From Bacteroidales bacterium (GTDB lineage: Bacteria > Bacteroidota > Bacteroidia > Bacteroidales > VadinHA17), in contig JAAZAP010000256.1 in assembly GCA_012514255.1 (NCBI GenBank), positions 1-29,302 of the forward strand: a stretch of 29,302 nucleotides of DNA, written 5' to 3'. A model generated the notes under the pieces. It was not told the origin of the DNA. It ran no database searches and saw only the letters and a program-made list of their open reading frames with translations. This document shows, piece by piece, positions 7,723 through 17,526 of the stretch; the first letter of the stretch is position 1; each line of letters starts with the position of its first letter. A program made the position numbers and the translations under genes.

Positions 7723-9490
7723 CCAGAACGAAATATATCAGCCAAATTTCAATAAAGTACCTGTACTTCGTGTTTCGGAATTCAACGACGGTTATTTAAG
7801 AGGTTGGGAGAATATCTTCAGGGCAATATCCGGGAGGATGAAAATTGATCCCGGACAGAAAACAGTCATAACAGTTGATTGTAACCTCGGAATTTATTAT
7901 GACGAGTTACTCCGGGTATTCTCCCAAAAACTTAATCCTGACCTGGTCATTACCAGTAACGACTATTTCATGTCCCCGGATGAAATCCAGAGGATCACAT
8001 GGCCTGATGTGACTGATGACAGGATATTCGGGTATCTTACACGGTTAAATTTCTCAGATCTTACGGACAAAAACAAAGCAGGCCTCTGTCGTGATAAAAT
8101 AAGGGATATAACTGATGGGGTGGTGCTTGTCTTTGGCTACGGAGCTTCTTTAATTGCTGAGATGCCGACAGTTCTTGTCTATGCCGATATGCCACGCTGG
8201 GAGACAGAGCTGCGGATGAGGGCTGGTACCGTTGAGAATCTCGGCCTCAGGAACAGCCAGGAGCTGGCAGAGACAAAGTACAAGAGAGCGTTTTTTGTTG
8301 ACTGGAGGGTGTGTGACAGGCACAAGAAAAAGCTTATGGCCAGGTGGGATTTCATTCTTGACACAACATTGATGAATGATCCAGGGATGATAACAGCCTC
8401 TGCCTTCAGCCGGTCACTTCGAAAGGCCCTGACCACCCCTTTCAGCATTGTCCCCACCTTTGATCACGGTATATGGGGCGGGCAATGGATGAAAAAGATG
8501 TTAGGCATTGATCCTGAGCCTGAAAACTATTCGTGGTGCTTTAATTGTATCCCGGAAGAGCAGAGCCTGATGCTTGACTTTGGAGAAGGACACTTCGAGA
8601 TGCCTTCTGTCAACCTTGTATTTGCGTATCCGGCAGAGCTGCTGGGAGAAGCTGTATATGGAAGGTTCGGTGATGAATTCCCGATCAGGTTTGATTACCT
8701 CGATACCATGGATGGCGGCAACCTCAGCCTGCAGGTGCATCCGGTCACGGAATACATCCAGGAGAAGTTTGGGGTTCATTATACCCAGGACGAAAGCTAC
8801 TACATAATGGATACCGGTGAGAATCCTTCCGTTTATCTTGGATTGAAAGAGGGTATCAATCCCCGTGAGATGATTGACGACCTTAACAAAGCCCAGGATG
8901 ACGCCGTTGTGTTTGATGATGTAAAATACATCAACAGGTGGCCCGCTAAGAAGCATGATCACTTCCTTATTCCCGGAGGTACCATCCATGCTTCTGGTAA
9001 GAACTGCCTGGTACTGGAGATCAGCGCCACAACCTATATTTTCACCTTTAAGCTTTGGGACTGGGGGCGCCTTGATATTGACGGCAGACCACGGCCGATA
9101 AACATCGATCATGGCAGGAATGTGATTCAGTGGAACAGAACGACTGACTGGGTAAGACAAAACCTGATAAACCGCGTCACGAAGATCTCTGAGGGAGACG
9201 GGTGGACTGAGGAGTTCACCGGCCTGCACGAAAGAGAGTTCATCGAAACGAGAAGACACTGGTTCTCAAAGAAGGTAAATCATAACACCCACGGGGGCGT
9301 GAATGTACTGAACCTTGTTGAGGGTCGCGAGATCATTGTTGAAAGTCCTGATGACTCATTTGAGCCCTTCATCATTCATTATGCCGAGACTTTCATTGTC
9401 CCGGCAAGCGTCGGTACCTACACTATCCGACCTTATGGCGAATCTGAAGGGAAGCTGTGTGCAACCATTAAAGCATATGTAAGAACTTAA
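7706..9490 (+). CDS. Class I mannose-6-phosphate isomerase-like protein with extra N-terminal domain
   Basis: The 594-residue cytoplasmic protein (no signal peptide) has a C-terminal half, from about residue 260, that resembles type I phosphomannose isomerase, a zinc enzyme interconverting mannose-6-P and fructose-6-P. All four zinc-ligand positions appear present: Gln343 and His345 in LSLQVHP, Glu363 in QDESYYIMD, and His428 in PGGTIHASG. The FKLWDWGR motif follows. Residues about 1-250 form an additional domain recalling uridine/phosphoribulokinase-like proteins (ITVDCNLGIYYDELL, then FVDWRVCDRHKKKLM), but I see no P-loop GxxxxGK. The whole is longer than the usual 300-400-residue ManA. The ATG at 7706 lies inside susD and no other early Met is available. 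Its place in the PUL suggests it handles released mannose or a related sugar. The true substrate may differ. Confidence 0.85.
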   Translation: MKDTISQNEIYQPNFNKVPVLRVSEFNDGYLRGWENIFRAISGRMKIDPGQKTVITVDCNLGIYYDELLRVFSQKLNPDLVITSNDYFMSPDEIQRITWPDVTDDRIFGYLTRLNFSDLTDKNKAGLCRDKIRDITDGVVLVFGYGASLIAEMPTVLVYADMPRWETELRMRAGTVENLGLRNSQELAETKYKRAFFVDWRVCDRHKKKLMARWDFILDTTLMNDPGMITASAFSRSLRKALTTPFSIVPTFDHGIWGGQWMKKMLGIDPEPENYSWCFNCIPEEQSLMLDFGEGHFEMPSVNLVFAYPAELLGEAVYGRFGDEFPIRFDYLDTMDGGNLSLQVHPVTEYIQEKFGVHYTQDESYYIMDTGENPSVYLGLKEGINPREMIDDLNKAQDDAVVFDDVKYINRWPAKKHDHFLIPGGTIHASGKNCLVLEISATTYIFTFKLWDWGRLDIDGRPRPINIDHGRNVIQWNRTTDWVRQNLINRVTKISEGDGWTEEFTGLHEREFIETRRHWFSKKVNHNTHGGVNVLNLVEGREIIVESPDDSFEPFIIHYAETFIVPASVGTYTIRPYGESEGKLCATIKAYVRT

Positions 9491-9502
9491 TAAGGGTTGA
9501 TA

Positions 9503-11839
9503 ATGAAAAAATCAATTTTTCTCCTGGTGCTACCGGCACTGATATTCCTGGCCGGCTGCAAAAATGATAAGCCTGATAATGATCTGGCAGCCGATGCCAT
9601 ACCATCACTTGAGGAGCTGTCAGGCGTCTGGGTTTCTAAGGATACGGTTGAAATGGAACCGTCAATAAGGAATTTCCATGGACAGGCTTTGCTGAACAGG
9701 GATATGACATCAATCAGCTGGTTTGTCTCCGCACCTTTCTCCGGAGGGTATCATACCGGGACACTGAGGATTAACGGGAAAACACCAAAAGTCAGCACCT
9801 GGCGGTGGCAGCCTTACCAGGCGTTGCGGAAGGGCAGCTCTGATAACCTGGAGATACTGAGCTCCACAAGGATGTTATTCGAAAAGGATGCAGTCATGTG
9901 GGAGGTGGATATCACCAACAGGGATACGGTCTCCACGGAGGTCAGTATTGAACTTGACCTTATCGGATTTATCTCCAAATACGGCGGGGACTGGCAGTGG
10001 TGGTACCCCTATCCAAGCATGTCAGGCACGGTCACCAACCGCAATGAAGAGGTTGAGAACATAAGGGAGCACCTCGGCGAACAGGTATTCGAAAAAGAAG
10101 GCATGGCTTGGGAACTTGTCAACGGCAAGCCTGCACTGCAGAAGGTTATGATGAGGTGGCCCAGCGATGCAGAAATTATGAACTCTAAAAAATTCAATTC
10201 ATCTGTAGATAACAATGCAGTCTATATTTATGATACGGAATCGGAGGCAATCACCTCTTTTTCCGTTGTCACCGTCCCGGACAGACTGGATGCCCGGAAT
10301 TGTGGCGGAACAGCCTCATGGCAATACAAAATGCAACCGGGTGAAACCAGGACCATCAGGTATCTCATGTCTTACGGAGACAATCTGGAAACAATAAGAC
10401 AGAACGTCACCGACTGGTCTGCCGGTTTTGATACCCTGTTCAGTGGAATTAAAGATAGCTGGGAAGAGAAATGGAATGAAATATTCAGGCCTGGCAATTC
10501 ACTCATCTCAGGATGCTTCCCCATCCTGGAGACTGATGATACTGTTGCACGAAAGGTTTATTATACAAGCCCGCTGACCATGCTTTACCTGATAAACACC
10601 AATCTCCCGCAGCACAGCAAGGTGTTTCTTACAGGCGGGCCGCGCTGGGGCGCATCAATCACTTTCTTCTGGGACATCACGCTGTGGTCAACTTTATGGG
10701 CCGTTGTTGATCCGGTAATGATGAAGGAACATATATCTTCATGGATACTGATCGACCCGAGCAAGTATTACGGCAAGGACAATTTCGGAGGCAAAGGTGT
10801 CGGGAATGGCTACTCTGCCAATTACTGGGCGCTTTTTCAGCTTATCCGCGATTATATTTCTGTTTCGGGTGATTATGACTTTCTCGATGAGACCGTCGGT
10901 GAAAAAACAGTCCTGCAGCATCTTGATGATTACGCAATTAACTGGAAGAAGATATCCCTTTACGGTTCAGAAGGGTGCACCGATGATATTTACAGGCTGG
11001 CCGATTTCGGCGACGATGAATGGAACCTGCTCGAGTGTGTCCCCACCTATAAACATATCGTGCCCTCTTTCAATATCGGCTATGCGTGGATGATGCGTGA
11101 GACGGCCAAGCTACATCAGCATCGCGGTGAACACGAGAAGGCTGATTCACTGAACACCATGGCTTCGGACATGATCGGGCGCATTCTTCAGCTTTATGCC
11201 GGAGACGGAGTATGGAACAGTCTTTATCCCGGAAACAAAATGATTGAGGTCCGTCACTGTCTTGATTTTGCCTTCTTCGGCAAGTATATCCCTGATGACA
11301 TTCCTGCAGATATCAAGAGTGAGATGCTGCGCTTCCTGGATGAAGAGCTGATGACTGATCACTGGATGAGGGCTCAGTCGCTCAAGGATCTTGCAGCCGA
11401 CAAGTCTGACCGTGCAGACCATGGTCCCTTCGGGGCCTTTGACGGCTGGCCGGTTGATATCATGGATGCGCTCACACAGATGGGCTTCCCGCAACAGGCA
11501 CTTGATTTCTACCATGCGGTTGAACCCGTCACCTATGAAGGGATATGGGCTCAGGCCCATGAGTTGTGGGGAGAGAATAAAACGAACAAAAAGGCATTGG
11601 TAAGGATACCTGAGCGCGACTGGTGCAACAGGGAATCATCTTCTGGTACAGCGTTCGCCCAGACCATGCTCAAGGACTTCTTCGGATTCTACCCGGATCC
11701 TGATGGTACGGCTATTAAAGCCAGGCAGGGCTTTCAGTTCGACGGGAGAATGCATCACGTGTATTACAGAGATGAATACTATACCATTGTATACAAATCG
11801 GGCAAGCCGGTCATGATAAAAGAAAAGCTGTTGAAGTGA
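9503..11839 (+). CDS. Lipoprotein with six-hairpin glycosidase-like catalytic domain
   Basis: The 778-residue lipoprotein has the lipobox FLAGC (Cys19). I chose ATG 9503 rather than the in-frame TTG at 9497; TAAGGG lies upstream as a weak ribosome site. Residues about 25-310 look like a beta-sandwich (VSTWRWQPYQALRKG and WWYPYPSMSGT). From about 330 to 760 the pattern is that of an (alpha/alpha)6 barrel as in GH63/GH37/GH15-type enzymes, with FFWDITLWS around Asp391, then WNLLECVPTYKHIVPSFN and GPFGAFDGWPVD. Asp391 in the WD motif and a later Glu (for example in WCNRESSSGTAF) are candidate catalytic acids. I cannot name the CAZy family. It probably hydrolyses an alpha-linked oligosaccharide at the cell surface or in the periplasm. 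The gene follows the isomerase by 12 bases. Confidence 0.75.
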   Translation: MKKSIFLLVLPALIFLAGCKNDKPDNDLAADAIPSLEELSGVWVSKDTVEMEPSIRNFHGQALLNRDMTSISWFVSAPFSGGYHTGTLRINGKTPKVSTWRWQPYQALRKGSSDNLEILSSTRMLFEKDAVMWEVDITNRDTVSTEVSIELDLIGFISKYGGDWQWWYPYPSMSGTVTNRNEEVENIREHLGEQVFEKEGMAWELVNGKPALQKVMMRWPSDAEIMNSKKFNSSVDNNAVYIYDTESEAITSFSVVTVPDRLDARNCGGTASWQYKMQPGETRTIRYLMSYGDNLETIRQNVTDWSAGFDTLFSGIKDSWEEKWNEIFRPGNSLISGCFPILETDDTVARKVYYTSPLTMLYLINTNLPQHSKVFLTGGPRWGASITFFWDITLWSTLWAVVDPVMMKEHISSWILIDPSKYYGKDNFGGKGVGNGYSANYWALFQLIRDYISVSGDYDFLDETVGEKTVLQHLDDYAINWKKISLYGSEGCTDDIYRLADFGDDEWNLLECVPTYKHIVPSFNIGYAWMMRETAKLHQHRGEHEKADSLNTMASDMIGRILQLYAGDGVWNSLYPGNKMIEVRHCLDFAFFGKYIPDDIPADIKSEMLRFLDEELMTDHWMRAQSLKDLAADKSDRADHGPFGAFDGWPVDIMDALTQMGFPQQALDFYHAVEPVTYEGIWAQAHELWGENKTNKKALVRIPERDWCNRESSSGTAFAQTMLKDFFGFYPDPDGTAIKARQGFQFDGRMHHVYYRDEYYTIVYKSGKPVMIKEKLLK

Positions 11840-11876
11840 TTCCGGAAGCCGGCATGAACCCTCCATGGCATGCATA

Positions 11877-13274
11877 ATGAACATCAGATCTGTTGTCATA
11901 TCGAAATCCTGTCTCTCAGTCATGTTATTGTGCACGGGGATGATGCCTTGCACCATATACGCACAGAACGTGGTATGGGAGGCGCAGGATCACTTCAATA
12001 AGTTCAATAACGTTGAGGGAGGCTGGCTTGCTTCCGATGCAACAATTTCGCTTCCTCTTCCTGACAATAAAACTCTCTGGTTGTTCGGCGACAGCTTTAT
12101 CGGAGAAAAAAACGGGGAGTTCGGTATCAATCCGCTGAAATCAAAATTCATAAATAACTCCGCAATCATTGAGACCACGGAGGGACTAACGACACTGTAC
12201 GAGGGCACCCTTGCAAATCCTTCATCATTCATCCCCGGGGAGGGGTCCGATTACTTCTGGCCCGAACATGCCGTCATCGAGAATGACACGGTAAAAGTCT
12301 TTTCCGTCAGGATAAAGAATGTGGATTACGGTACACCAGGATTTAACTTCCAAGTCGGAACGACATATAAGGCTTCGTACAAGTATCCGGGATTTGAGCA
12401 TATCTCGACCACGAAATTCCACTCCGTGACCGACTCTACATTCCGTTTCGGGGCCTGCGTCGTGAGGAGCGATCAGCATACCTATATCTTCGGAGTGAGA
12501 GATACTACCATAGGTGTCTTCAAATACCCTTTGCCATACCTCGCCCGCGTATCACAAACCATTGAAGAACCGTGGGAGTTTTTTGCGGGGGCCGATACAT
12601 GGTCCCATGACCTGGCTGACGCAGTGCCAGTGGGCGACCGTGCGATGAGCGAATCATTCTATGTTTACGAAAAGAACGGCAAGTTTTACCTGATGATGCA
12701 TGAGATATGGCTGGTGGGTGAGCTGTGGATCCTTGAGGCGGATAAGATCACCGGACCATGGAATACCAAATCCTCCGGAGGCACCGAGAACAGGTTCGCG
12801 GTTATCAGGAAACCAAGTACAAATATTACTTATAATCTCTTTGCCCACCCCCACTTCCAAAGTGAAGGGAAGATTCTCATTTCATTCAATGTGAATACTA
12901 CCAACTTCAACTCAATATACACCGATACCCGTAATTACAGGGGCCGTTTCTTCTGGCTGGACATTGAGGGTGCGGTTACCGCTTCCATACCTGATACCAT
13001 AAAGCTGTTCAGCACCCCGGTCGGTATCGGACCCGAACTATCCGGAAATGAACAGGGCAGGATCTCTTATCAGCCTGCAAGCAGAAGCCTTCATATACAT
13101 GATGTGCAGGCTTCATACCTGGTAAGCATTTACGGCCTTGACGGCAGACTCTACATGTCACTCAGGATTGAAGACGACACGGAGATAGACTGCAGCCACC
13201 TCCCGCACACTATTATGATCATAAGTCTGAGGGGAGACAATAGTATAGAGACGAAAAAGGTACTTCTGAGATAG
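11877..13274 (+). CDS. Secreted DUF5005/DUF4185-like beta-propeller protein with T9SS-type tail
   Basis: From the ATG at 11877 (an earlier ATG at 11865 adds four residues) the 465-residue product has a signal peptide ending TIYAQ. It then has the propeller signature shared with the genes at 16283 and 17527: GGWLASDATISLPLPDN followed by TLWLFGDSFIGEKNG. Later shared blocks are DYFWPEHAVIENDTVKVFS and FGACVV. This fold belongs with the five-bladed DUF4185/DUF5005 propellers, some of which have been shown to be arabinan-cleaving glycoside hydrolases (GH183). The last 70 or so residues (YLVSIYGLDGRLYMSLRI, then HLPHTIMIISLRG) match a type IX secretion C-terminal domain, so this copy is probably secreted. 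A hydrolytic or glycan-binding role is inferred from family and PUL context. Confidence 0.8.
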   Translation: MNIRSVVISKSCLSVMLLCTGMMPCTIYAQNVVWEAQDHFNKFNNVEGGWLASDATISLPLPDNKTLWLFGDSFIGEKNGEFGINPLKSKFINNSAIIETTEGLTTLYEGTLANPSSFIPGEGSDYFWPEHAVIENDTVKVFSVRIKNVDYGTPGFNFQVGTTYKASYKYPGFEHISTTKFHSVTDSTFRFGACVVRSDQHTYIFGVRDTTIGVFKYPLPYLARVSQTIEEPWEFFAGADTWSHDLADAVPVGDRAMSESFYVYEKNGKFYLMMHEIWLVGELWILEADKITGPWNTKSSGGTENRFAVIRKPSTNITYNLFAHPHFQSEGKILISFNVNTTNFNSIYTDTRNYRGRFFWLDIEGAVTASIPDTIKLFSTPVGIGPELSGNEQGRISYQPASRSLHIHDVQASYLVSIYGLDGRLYMSLRIEDDTEIDCSHLPHTIMIISLRGDNSIETKKVLLR

Positions 13275-13362
13275 CATGATCGCTTTATGTGGTTTGCATT
13301 GTAACCGCGATAAACATCTTGTGTCTGTGATATTAATAAAAGATACATATAAATCATTGCTC

Positions 13363-16251
13363 ATGAGAAAGCATATCCTCCTCCTTATATTTTCCGGGCT
13401 GTGTACAGGAATGTGGGCACAGAATGAGTTAAAGGACCCGGCCGATTATGTTGATCCCCTGATGGGAACATCTGTACCGCAGTGGACACTGTTCCCCGGA
13501 GCCACAACCCCGTCAGGGATGGTGAAAATCAGTCCTGATAACCAGGGTAGCGGATGGAAGGCAGGATATGATTATGGAGCGGAGAATATAGCGGGCTTCA
13601 GTCATATTCATTCAAGGACCATGGGAGGCCTTCTCATCATGCCTGTCACGGGGGTGCTGAAAACTACCCCCGGAAATCCGAAGTATCCGGGTTCCGGCTA
13701 CCGTTCGCGCTTTAGCCACGGTAATGAGTCCGCACTGCCCGGCTATTATTCGGTTTTCCTCGATGATTATAGAATAAAGGCAGAGCTTACATCCACAACC
13801 AGGACAGCTTTTCAGAGGTACACATTTCCGGAGACGGATACAGCAAGGATACTGATCGATCTGAAAATTCCGACAGACAATGGTTACGAAATACTTGAAG
13901 CCTGTGTCAGAAAGATCAGCAGCACGGAAATAGAAGGTTTCTCAACGCAGCAAAGCCTGCTGGGCGCTGAAGCCAACAGGTACACCCTTAACTTTGTGAT
14001 ACGCTTCAGCAAGCCTTTTGAGACGTTCAACGGATGGATCGGCGAAGAAGTGATTCACAACACGGGGGAGCTCCGCCTGTTGTACGAAGATGAAGATACC
14101 GGTGTCTTTCTGAACTTCACAACCGGGGAAGGAGAAGAAATACTTGTTCAGTCAGCAATATCACTCGTGAGTATTGATCAGGCCAGGATAAACCTGGAGA
14201 CGGAGCTGAAACCATTTGGGTGGGACTTCAACAGGGTAAGGGAAAAGAGCCTGGAGGATTGGAATAGTCTTCTCGGGAGTATAAGAGTTGAGGGTGGGAA
14301 CGATGCCGATCTTAAAATGTTCTATACCGGCATGTACCGTGCTTTTGCAGGGCAGACCACCTGGAGCGATGTGAACGGCAAATATGTCGACATGTATGAG
14401 AAAGTGCAGCTCCTTAGCGACCCGGCTTACCCTGTATACGGATGCGATCCTGCAGGGCCGGGCACTATTGCCCTGTTTCAGCTCAGGAATCTGTGCCAGC
14501 CTGACCTGGCAAATAAATGCGTCAGGTCTTTACTTGAGTTATATGCAAAAGGAGGATGGATCGCCGAGGCTGCGGAAGGAATTGAGTATTCCGGCACAAT
14601 GGCTTCGTCATACGGCATCCCGATGATGGCCAGTGCTTACCAGCAGGGTATTCGCGATTTCGATACAACCTGTATGTACAAGGCTATAGTGCATGACCGG
14701 ACAGTGCCCGGGGTGCCTCATGCAGGAGGAGGGTTTGCTGGAGCAATCTTTCTTGATGGTTATATTAAGTCAGGCCATGTGAGCGGAACGACAGACTCGG
14801 CTGCAACCACCTTCGGATATGCCTACAGCGACTGGGCTGCAGCACAGATGGTAAAAAAATCAGGTAATGTATCTGACTTCAAGACATTCACGAAAAGAGC
14901 ATTCAGCTATCAGAATGTGACTGATCGGGGCAACAGCTTTTTATCCAAGTTTGTCCCGCATGATGTAAGCGGAATGTTCATACCCTCCGGTTGGGAGGAA
15001 TTGATCGGCATGCTGGAAAAAAGCATTGAAGGATCTATCAGTTCACGGGAATCCGGTAAGTCAGACCCCGGTCTGATAAAGACAGCCCGCTATTCGGGTG
15101 GATACAGTACTGAACAGTCACCTCTGCAGGTTGCCTGGCTCTTTAACTATACAGGCACACCATGGCTGACACAAAAATGGACACGTGAAGTGATGGCTGA
15201 ATACTTATCCGGAAACGCAGCCAGCATCACCCCGGGCCTTGATCCAGCACAGGCAGGGGCATTGTACGTAATGAGCGCCATCGGGCTTTTTCAGACCGAT
15301 GGCGGTACCTCATCAGAGCCATTTTTTGAGATTGGCAGTCCCATTTTTGAGAAGATCACAATCAATCTTGACAAAAAGTACTATCCGGGAGGAAGGTTCA
15401 TCATTATTGCAAGCAACACCTCTGATGCAAACATTTACATCAGGCGAGCCACCCTGAACGGTGCTGATCTCAGCAGACCATGGTTCAGCCAACCGGAACT
15501 GGCTGACGGCGGGATCATTGAGCTGGATATGCGATCAAGGCCGAACCATAAGTGGGGCAGCAATGCTGATGATGCGCCGCCATCGATGAGCACCCGGCTG
15601 ACCCGGGAAGAGACCGATGCTATCATGAAGTATGATAAGTATGCCGAAGACCTTGCAGCATGGAACCAGGCCCTCAGGGCTTATTACTACCATAAGAAAG
15701 AGCACTTTGAGACCTTGCCAGACACGGAAGATGAGATAATCTTTCTTGGCAACAGTATTACCGATAACAGCGAATGGTGGGAGCTCTTCGGTGACCCTCA
15801 CATCAAGAACAGGGGTATTGGCGGGGATGATACTGACGGAATTCTTGAGCGTCTTGATGAAGTCACAGGATCCAATCCGTCGAAGATCTTTATTATGATC
15901 GGTACAAATGACCTGTCTAACGGTAAAAGCGTTGAATATATAGCTGATAATTACAGGAAGATTATTGAGCGTATCCGGCAATCTACTCCGGGTACAAGGA
16001 TCTATATCCAGAGTGTCCTTCCTACAGATGATGCGGTACATTACACGCGCCGCAACACTGATATTATAAGGATCAATGACCTCCTGAAGCAGATCGCTGC
16101 GGAGAACGGGCTGGCATATATTGATCTGTTCGACATCTTCAAACTGGGGAACAATAAGTTAAATCCAGCCTACAGTATTGACGGACTGCACCTTAACGGC
16201 AAAGGATATCTGGTCTGGAAGAATGCGATCATAAAGTACGTTGAGGAGTAA
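13363..16251 (+). CDS. GH92-like alpha-mannosidase fused to SGNH/GDSL esterase
   Basis: I set the start at ATG 13363, which gives a signal peptide (MRKHILLLIFSGL...MWAQ) and 962 residues; the longer frame from 13276 has no such peptide. Residues about 25-760 follow the GH92 plan: YVDPLMGTS, FPGATTPSGMVKISPDN, GFSHIHSRTMGG, FGYAYSDWAAAQM and WLTQKWTREVM. GH92 enzymes are calcium-dependent exo-alpha-mannosidases. The usual catalytic block G-D-E-D...SAWYV is here GLDPAQAGALYV (Asp627), so one acidic residue may be missing. A possible acid is Glu408 in GIEYSGTM. Residues about 790-962 are an SGNH hydrolase: FLGNSIT (Ser798), RGIGGD, GTND (Asn849) and DGLHLNGKGY (Asp940, His943). This half should remove ester groups such as acetyl. 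Together they could de-esterify and trim an acylated mannose-type glycan. Confidence 0.88.
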   Translation: MRKHILLLIFSGLCTGMWAQNELKDPADYVDPLMGTSVPQWTLFPGATTPSGMVKISPDNQGSGWKAGYDYGAENIAGFSHIHSRTMGGLLIMPVTGVLKTTPGNPKYPGSGYRSRFSHGNESALPGYYSVFLDDYRIKAELTSTTRTAFQRYTFPETDTARILIDLKIPTDNGYEILEACVRKISSTEIEGFSTQQSLLGAEANRYTLNFVIRFSKPFETFNGWIGEEVIHNTGELRLLYEDEDTGVFLNFTTGEGEEILVQSAISLVSIDQARINLETELKPFGWDFNRVREKSLEDWNSLLGSIRVEGGNDADLKMFYTGMYRAFAGQTTWSDVNGKYVDMYEKVQLLSDPAYPVYGCDPAGPGTIALFQLRNLCQPDLANKCVRSLLELYAKGGWIAEAAEGIEYSGTMASSYGIPMMASAYQQGIRDFDTTCMYKAIVHDRTVPGVPHAGGGFAGAIFLDGYIKSGHVSGTTDSAATTFGYAYSDWAAAQMVKKSGNVSDFKTFTKRAFSYQNVTDRGNSFLSKFVPHDVSGMFIPSGWEELIGMLEKSIEGSISSRESGKSDPGLIKTARYSGGYSTEQSPLQVAWLFNYTGTPWLTQKWTREVMAEYLSGNAASITPGLDPAQAGALYVMSAIGLFQTDGGTSSEPFFEIGSPIFEKITINLDKKYYPGGRFIIIASNTSDANIYIRRATLNGADLSRPWFSQPELADGGIIELDMRSRPNHKWGSNADDAPPSMSTRLTREETDAIMKYDKYAEDLAAWNQALRAYYYHKKEHFETLPDTEDEIIFLGNSITDNSEWWELFGDPHIKNRGIGGDDTDGILERLDEVTGSNPSKIFIMIGTNDLSNGKSVEYIADNYRKIIERIRQSTPGTRIYIQSVLPTDDAVHYTRRNTDIIRINDLLKQIAAENGLAYIDLFDIFKLGNNKLNPAYSIDGLHLNGKGYLVWKNAIIKYVEE

Positions 16252-16282
16252 CTCTGTTGAAACACATCTTTAGGACATTGAT

Positions 16283-17479
16283 ATGAAAAGCAAAATCCTT
16301 ATTGCAGCATCGGTTGCACTGATCGTGGTTTGTTGCAGCCCGAAATCAGGTGATAATGCCCCCCGCTACCGTATTGAGCCCCTGAAGCCGCTGACCTTCA
16401 CCAGTGAACCTGCAACGCAATGGACTGCGCTGATGGAGCGGACTTCCGGCTGGTTCGGTGCAGACGGCATTTTCTCTATTCCTCTTGACGGCATTGAAGA
16501 TCAGGAGAACGAAGACAAGAAGACGCTTTTCATCTTCAGTGATACATATATAGGCGAGGTGAAAGACAATGTGCCGGTTCCGGGTAACATAATGGTCAAC
16601 AACACAACAGCCTGGATGTCAGGGATCATACCGGAGAAACAGGCAATCGTTTTTGAATACAACAAAAACAAGGAAGGAGATCCGGTCTCGTATTTCAGCC
16701 CTGACAACAAAAACAGCATTGAGGGAGAGTACTTCTGGCTTGGAGACGGATTTATCAATCAGGCCCAAAAGAATTCTCTTTACATCTTCGCCTATCATGT
16801 GCACAAGACTGGTCCCAACGTTTTTGATTTTGAAGCCACCAATGTCGCTCTCCTGAAAATAAAGAATCCGACTCCCGAGGGAATGGCAGTTTATGAGCAG
16901 ATATCCACCGGTCTGGGCTTTGTGCATCCTGAGCTCGGAAGGATATACTTTGGCAGCGCGATCTTTGTGAACACAAGAAAGGCAGGGGCTCCCAGCCCCG
17001 ATGGATATGTTTATATCTACGGGATAGCAGAGGGTAAGAAGTCCCTTCTGGCCGCCCGGACAAAACCGGCTGACTTCGAAGACACAGACAGCTGGACTTT
17101 CTGGAACGGAAAAGAGTGGGTCACCGGAAAAGAGAACGTCGCACCCATTACTGAATCAGTTTCGAATGAGCTTAGTGTGACACCCACCGGTGACGGCAGG
17201 TACCTGCTGACTTTTACGGTCATGGGGATATCGGATAAGATAGGTATCCGTGTCGGCACCAGCCCCGTCGGGCCTTTCGGAGATATCAATGAGGTCTATA
17301 CCTGTCCCGAGTATGCTGAGAAAGAACTGCTGCCATACAACGCCAAGGCACATTATCATCTTTCAAAACCCGGTGAACTCCTGATTAGCTACAATACCAT
17401 AACTTTCAATTTCTGGGAAGATATTCAGAGAGATGCAACCATTTATCACCCGCGGTTCATTAAGGTCATGTATAAATAG
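16283..17479 (+). CDS. DUF5005/DUF4185-like beta-propeller protein, second copy
   Basis: The 398-residue product begins MKSKILIAASVALIVVCCSP, an export signal ending in a Cys pair that may serve as an atypical lipobox (Cys17 or Cys18). The mature part is related to the proteins at 11877 and 17527. Signature blocks are GWFGADGIFSIPLDG, KTLFIFSDTYIGEVKDN, EGEYFWLGDGFI and, late, LLPYNAKAHYHLSKPGELLI. Unlike the first copy it has no T9SS tail and ends PRFIKVMYK just after the propeller. The copies differ widely in sequence, suggesting old duplications and perhaps different linkages. It starts 31 bases after the GH92-SGNH gene and is followed by the third copy after 47 bases. The enzymatic activity is unproven. 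Confidence 0.78.
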   Translation: MKSKILIAASVALIVVCCSPKSGDNAPRYRIEPLKPLTFTSEPATQWTALMERTSGWFGADGIFSIPLDGIEDQENEDKKTLFIFSDTYIGEVKDNVPVPGNIMVNNTTAWMSGIIPEKQAIVFEYNKNKEGDPVSYFSPDNKNSIEGEYFWLGDGFINQAQKNSLYIFAYHVHKTGPNVFDFEATNVALLKIKNPTPEGMAVYEQISTGLGFVHPELGRIYFGSAIFVNTRKAGAPSPDGYVYIYGIAEGKKSLLAARTKPADFEDTDSWTFWNGKEWVTGKENVAPITESVSNELSVTPTGDGRYLLTFTVMGISDKIGIRVGTSPVGPFGDINEVYTCPEYAEKELLPYNAKAHYHLSKPGELLISYNTITFNFWEDIQRDATIYHPRFIKVMYK

Positions 17480-17526
17480 ACAGTAAAGACTTAAAAGCGT
17501 TAATTGTAATTCCAAACATTCATCCG

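Noticed and set aside
8501..9259. 252-residue minus-strand reading frame
   Set aside because: It is antisense to the isomerase-like gene, whose zinc motifs and family similarity are convincing. The minus frame shows no recognisable features.
13276..13362. N-terminal extension of the GH92-SGNH protein
   Set aside because: The extension lacks signal-peptide character, whereas ATG 13363 begins a clean signal peptide.
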